Assembly: GCA_045531435.1 (NCBI GenBank)
Contig: JAZSDZ010000130.1
Span: 1 to 6,564 of the forward strand
Length of the DNA stretch: 6,564 nucleotides
Source of the DNA: Fimenecus sp045531435
Lineage (GTDB): Bacteria; Bacillota; Clostridia; Oscillospirales; Acutalibacteraceae
Direction of reading: 5' to 3'
The translations under genes and the position numbers were made by a program. The notes under the pieces were generated by a model that saw only the letters and a program-made list of their open reading frames with translations, did not search any database and was not told where the DNA came from. Of this stretch, positions 5,364-6,564 are shown piece after piece (within the stretch, counting starts at the first letter, position 1; the number at the start of each line of letters is the position of its first letter).

Positions 5364-6284
5364 ATGAATAATAAAATCGTAGCAATAATCAGTATAATTC
5401 TTGTACTTGTACTTACATTCAGTGGTTGTGGTGGCTCACTTTTCAATGGTGACATTTTCCCTGAAAATGAAGGTGCATCACATTCGACACAAATGATTGT
5501 ATCTCTTGACGATATTCCTGAATATTCAGGAAGTCCATACATAGCAATCAATAATAATCAGCCATCATTTACAGAGGGTGATTACACAACAGAAGCTTTT
5601 GAAGAATATGTAGAGCTTGATTATTTAGGTCGTTGTGGTGTGACATTTGCCTGTGTCGGTGTTGAAATTATGCCAACTGAAAAAAGAGGGGATATCGGTA
5701 TGGTGAAGCCTACGGGTTGGGTGACATCAAAATACGATTTCGTTGACGGAAGATACCTTTATAATCGTTGTCACCTTATCGGTTATCAGCTTACAGGTGA
5801 AAATGCAAATACAAGCAATCTGATTACAGGTACACGATACATGAATACAGAAGGTATGTTGCCTTTTGAAAATATGATTGCAGACTACGTTAAGGAAACT
5901 GAAAATCATGTGCTTTATCGTGTAACACCAATTTTTGATGGTGAAAACCTTGTTGCAAGTGGTGTGCAGATGGAAGCCTGGTCAGTTGAGGACGACGGTG
6001 ACGGCGTCTGCTTTAATGTGTATTGTTATAATGTTCAGCCAGGTGTTGTAATTGATTATGCAACAGGTAAAAACTGGCTTGACGAAAAGGCAACTGAAAA
6101 TGAAGATGTGAATGTTGATAAGAATGCAGAATATGTTCTTAACACCTCGTCAAAGAAGATTCATTCACCTGAATGTTCAGGAGCGAAGAACATGAGTGAA
6201 AAGAATAAGCAGGTTGTTAAAGGCGATAAGCTTGGTTCTTATGTAAATAACGGATATGAGCTTTGTGGTAGTTGTCTTGATTAG
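5364..6284 (+). CDS. Secreted DNA/RNA non-specific endonuclease lipoprotein (NucA/EndA, beta-beta-alpha-metal type)
   Basis: A 306-residue cell-surface nuclease. Residues 1-21 form a signal peptide ending in the lipobox F-S-G-C22. The catalytic core at about 85-235 has the motif Y-N-R-C-H137-L-I-G, where H137 is the expected general base and the usual DRGH is NRCH. The following NTSNLITGTRYMN segment (149-161) carries asparagines expected to bind the single magnesium ion (N152 or N161). The best-known relative is pneumococcal EndA, the DNA-entry nuclease; other relatives are secreted streptococcal DNases. The C-terminal region (about 256-306, from AEYVLN) is an extra small domain with H267-x3-C271 and C301-G-S-C304, probably a zinc-binding knuckle. 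The charged linker at 238-254 joins the two. Plausible roles are degrading extracellular DNA for nutrients or processing incoming DNA. No other competence genes are visible nearby. Family confident, role inferred. Confidence 0.88.
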   Translation: MNNKIVAIISIILVLVLTFSGCGGSLFNGDIFPENEGASHSTQMIVSLDDIPEYSGSPYIAINNNQPSFTEGDYTTEAFEEYVELDYLGRCGVTFACVGVEIMPTEKRGDIGMVKPTGWVTSKYDFVDGRYLYNRCHLIGYQLTGENANTSNLITGTRYMNTEGMLPFENMIADYVKETENHVLYRVTPIFDGENLVASGVQMEAWSVEDDGDGVCFNVYCYNVQPGVVIDYATGKNWLDEKATENEDVNVDKNAEYVLNTSSKKIHSPECSGAKNMSEKNKQVVKGDKLGSYVNNGYELCGSCLD

Positions 6285-6288
6285 GTAT

Positions 6289-6326
6289 AAATTCCGATTT
6301 GAATATGACATAAAAACTCCGAGTGG
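6289..6326. other. Nuclease 3' region with degenerate stop-proximal motif and possible terminator half
   Basis: Just after the nuclease stop comes aaattccgattt, a degenerate form of the stop-proximal motif. It is followed at 6312-6323 by aaaaactccgag, which looks like the left arm of a terminator with no matching right arm (ctcggagttttt) in the next 90 bases. The other gene ends of the window all have complete hairpins. A likely reading is that the mobile element starting just downstream cut the terminator off. Confidence 0.4.
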
Positions 6327-6333
6327 AATTAAT

Positions 6334-6461
6334 TGAACAAGTCCGTTAAAAACGGACAATAGAAAAAAAACCCCTCCTATGGTAGAATTAAGATAACTAC
6401 CATAGGAGGAATTTTTATGCCAAGAAATTACAGACATCTTCAGCAATATGAAAAAGAAAAT
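6334..6461 (+). mobile_element. Left end of an IS3-like insertion sequence (truncated)
   Basis: The stretch holds a possible terminus starting TGAACAAGTCC, a 7-bp hairpin (6341-6347 with 6351-6357), an RBS-masking hairpin, and the first 15 codons of a transposase-like frame (MPRNYRHLQQYEKEN). That N-terminus resembles helix-turn-helix OrfA proteins of clostridial IS3-type elements. The exact left boundary is a guess from the TG dinucleotide typical of IS3-family ends. The rest of the transposase is missing: the sequence turns into polC near 6461. Confidence 0.55.
6373..6409 (+). promoter_or_regulatory. Hairpin masking the transposase ribosome binding site
   Basis: A perfect 13-bp stem pairs 6373-6385 with 6397-6409 (ctaccataggagg) around an 11-base loop. 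The right arm contains the whole AGGAGG ribosome binding site, 7 bases before the ATG. In a transcript entering from the nuclease side the site would be buried. This is a recognised way by which insertion sequences avoid expression by read-through; its use here is inferred. Confidence 0.75.
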
Positions 6462-6564
6462 GCCCGTGACGATATTATGATCTACCTGATCTCCTGCGGT
6501 ATGCCGGACAAACGGGCCTTCAAGATCATGGAGTCTGTCCGAAAGGGCAGAGGACTGCCTCCCG
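6417..6564 (+). CDS. Chimeric frame: IS transposase N-terminus joined to a PolC (DNA polymerase III alpha) fragment, cut by window
   Basis: The open frame starts at ATG 6417 behind AGGAGG and runs to the right edge, 49 codons. Residues 1-14 or so (MPRNYRHLQQYEKE) are of the IS3 OrfA type. From about residue 15 the protein reads as Gram-positive PolC: RDDIMIYLISCGM, then RAFKIMESVRKGRGL, a very conserved stretch in the C-terminal half of that replicative polymerase. Composition changes at the junction: 6462-6564 is about 56 percent G+C by hand count, against visibly AT-rich DNA upstream. The polC segment can only be a fragment, as its N-terminal exonuclease and most of its polymerase regions are absent. 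This is either a genomic rearrangement or a chimeric assembly join, and the product is unlikely to be functional as a polymerase. Confidence 0.7.
   Translation, partial: MPRNYRHLQQYEKENARDDIMIYLISCGMPDKRAFKIMESVRKGRGLPP

Overview
The window reads as accessory chromosome from a low-GC Gram-positive bacterium, most likely a gut-type member of the Clostridia. The reasons are AT-rich intergenic DNA, strong AGGAGG-type ribosome binding sites, sigma-A promoters with extended -10 boxes, two lipoproteins with Firmicute-style signal peptides, and intrinsic terminators behind most genes. I cannot name the species.

Layout: the 3' end of an unidentified gene (2-184) is followed by a strong terminator and an array of small hairpins (277-458). 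Three single-gene transcription units on the + strand come next: a beta-lactamase-family serine hydrolase (549-1532), a lipoprotein tyrosine/lipid phosphatase (1802-2920) and a leucine-carboxyl-methyltransferase-family SAM methyltransferase (3154-3939). Each has its own promoter of the same design, and each is followed by a terminator. A radical SAM/SPASM protein (4040-4873) lies on the - strand, convergent with the methyltransferase, and the two share a perfect 34-bp palindromic terminator. From the divergent promoter region 4874-4973 runs a two-gene + strand operon: a small conserved protein of unknown function (4974-5360) and a secreted NucA/EndA-type nuclease lipoprotein (5364-6284). The window ends in what looks like the left part of an IS3-like insertion sequence. 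Its first reading frame runs in frame into a GC-rich fragment of polC, the Gram-positive DNA polymerase III alpha gene. This is a rearrangement or an assembly chimera.

The genes do not form an obvious pathway. What links them is the DNA around them. The first four genes end in the same kind of 3' module: a stop-proximal motif, a box just before the terminator, and a terminator hairpin whose stem differs between most of them. Two near-identical 142/141-bp repeats carrying terminator and promoter-upstream DNA bracket the phosphatase gene. The region therefore looks like a series of self-contained one-gene modules assembled or shuffled through shared flanking DNA. That, the hairpin array and the IS-polC junction are the most interesting items here. 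I found no tRNA, rRNA, CRISPR array or riboswitch.
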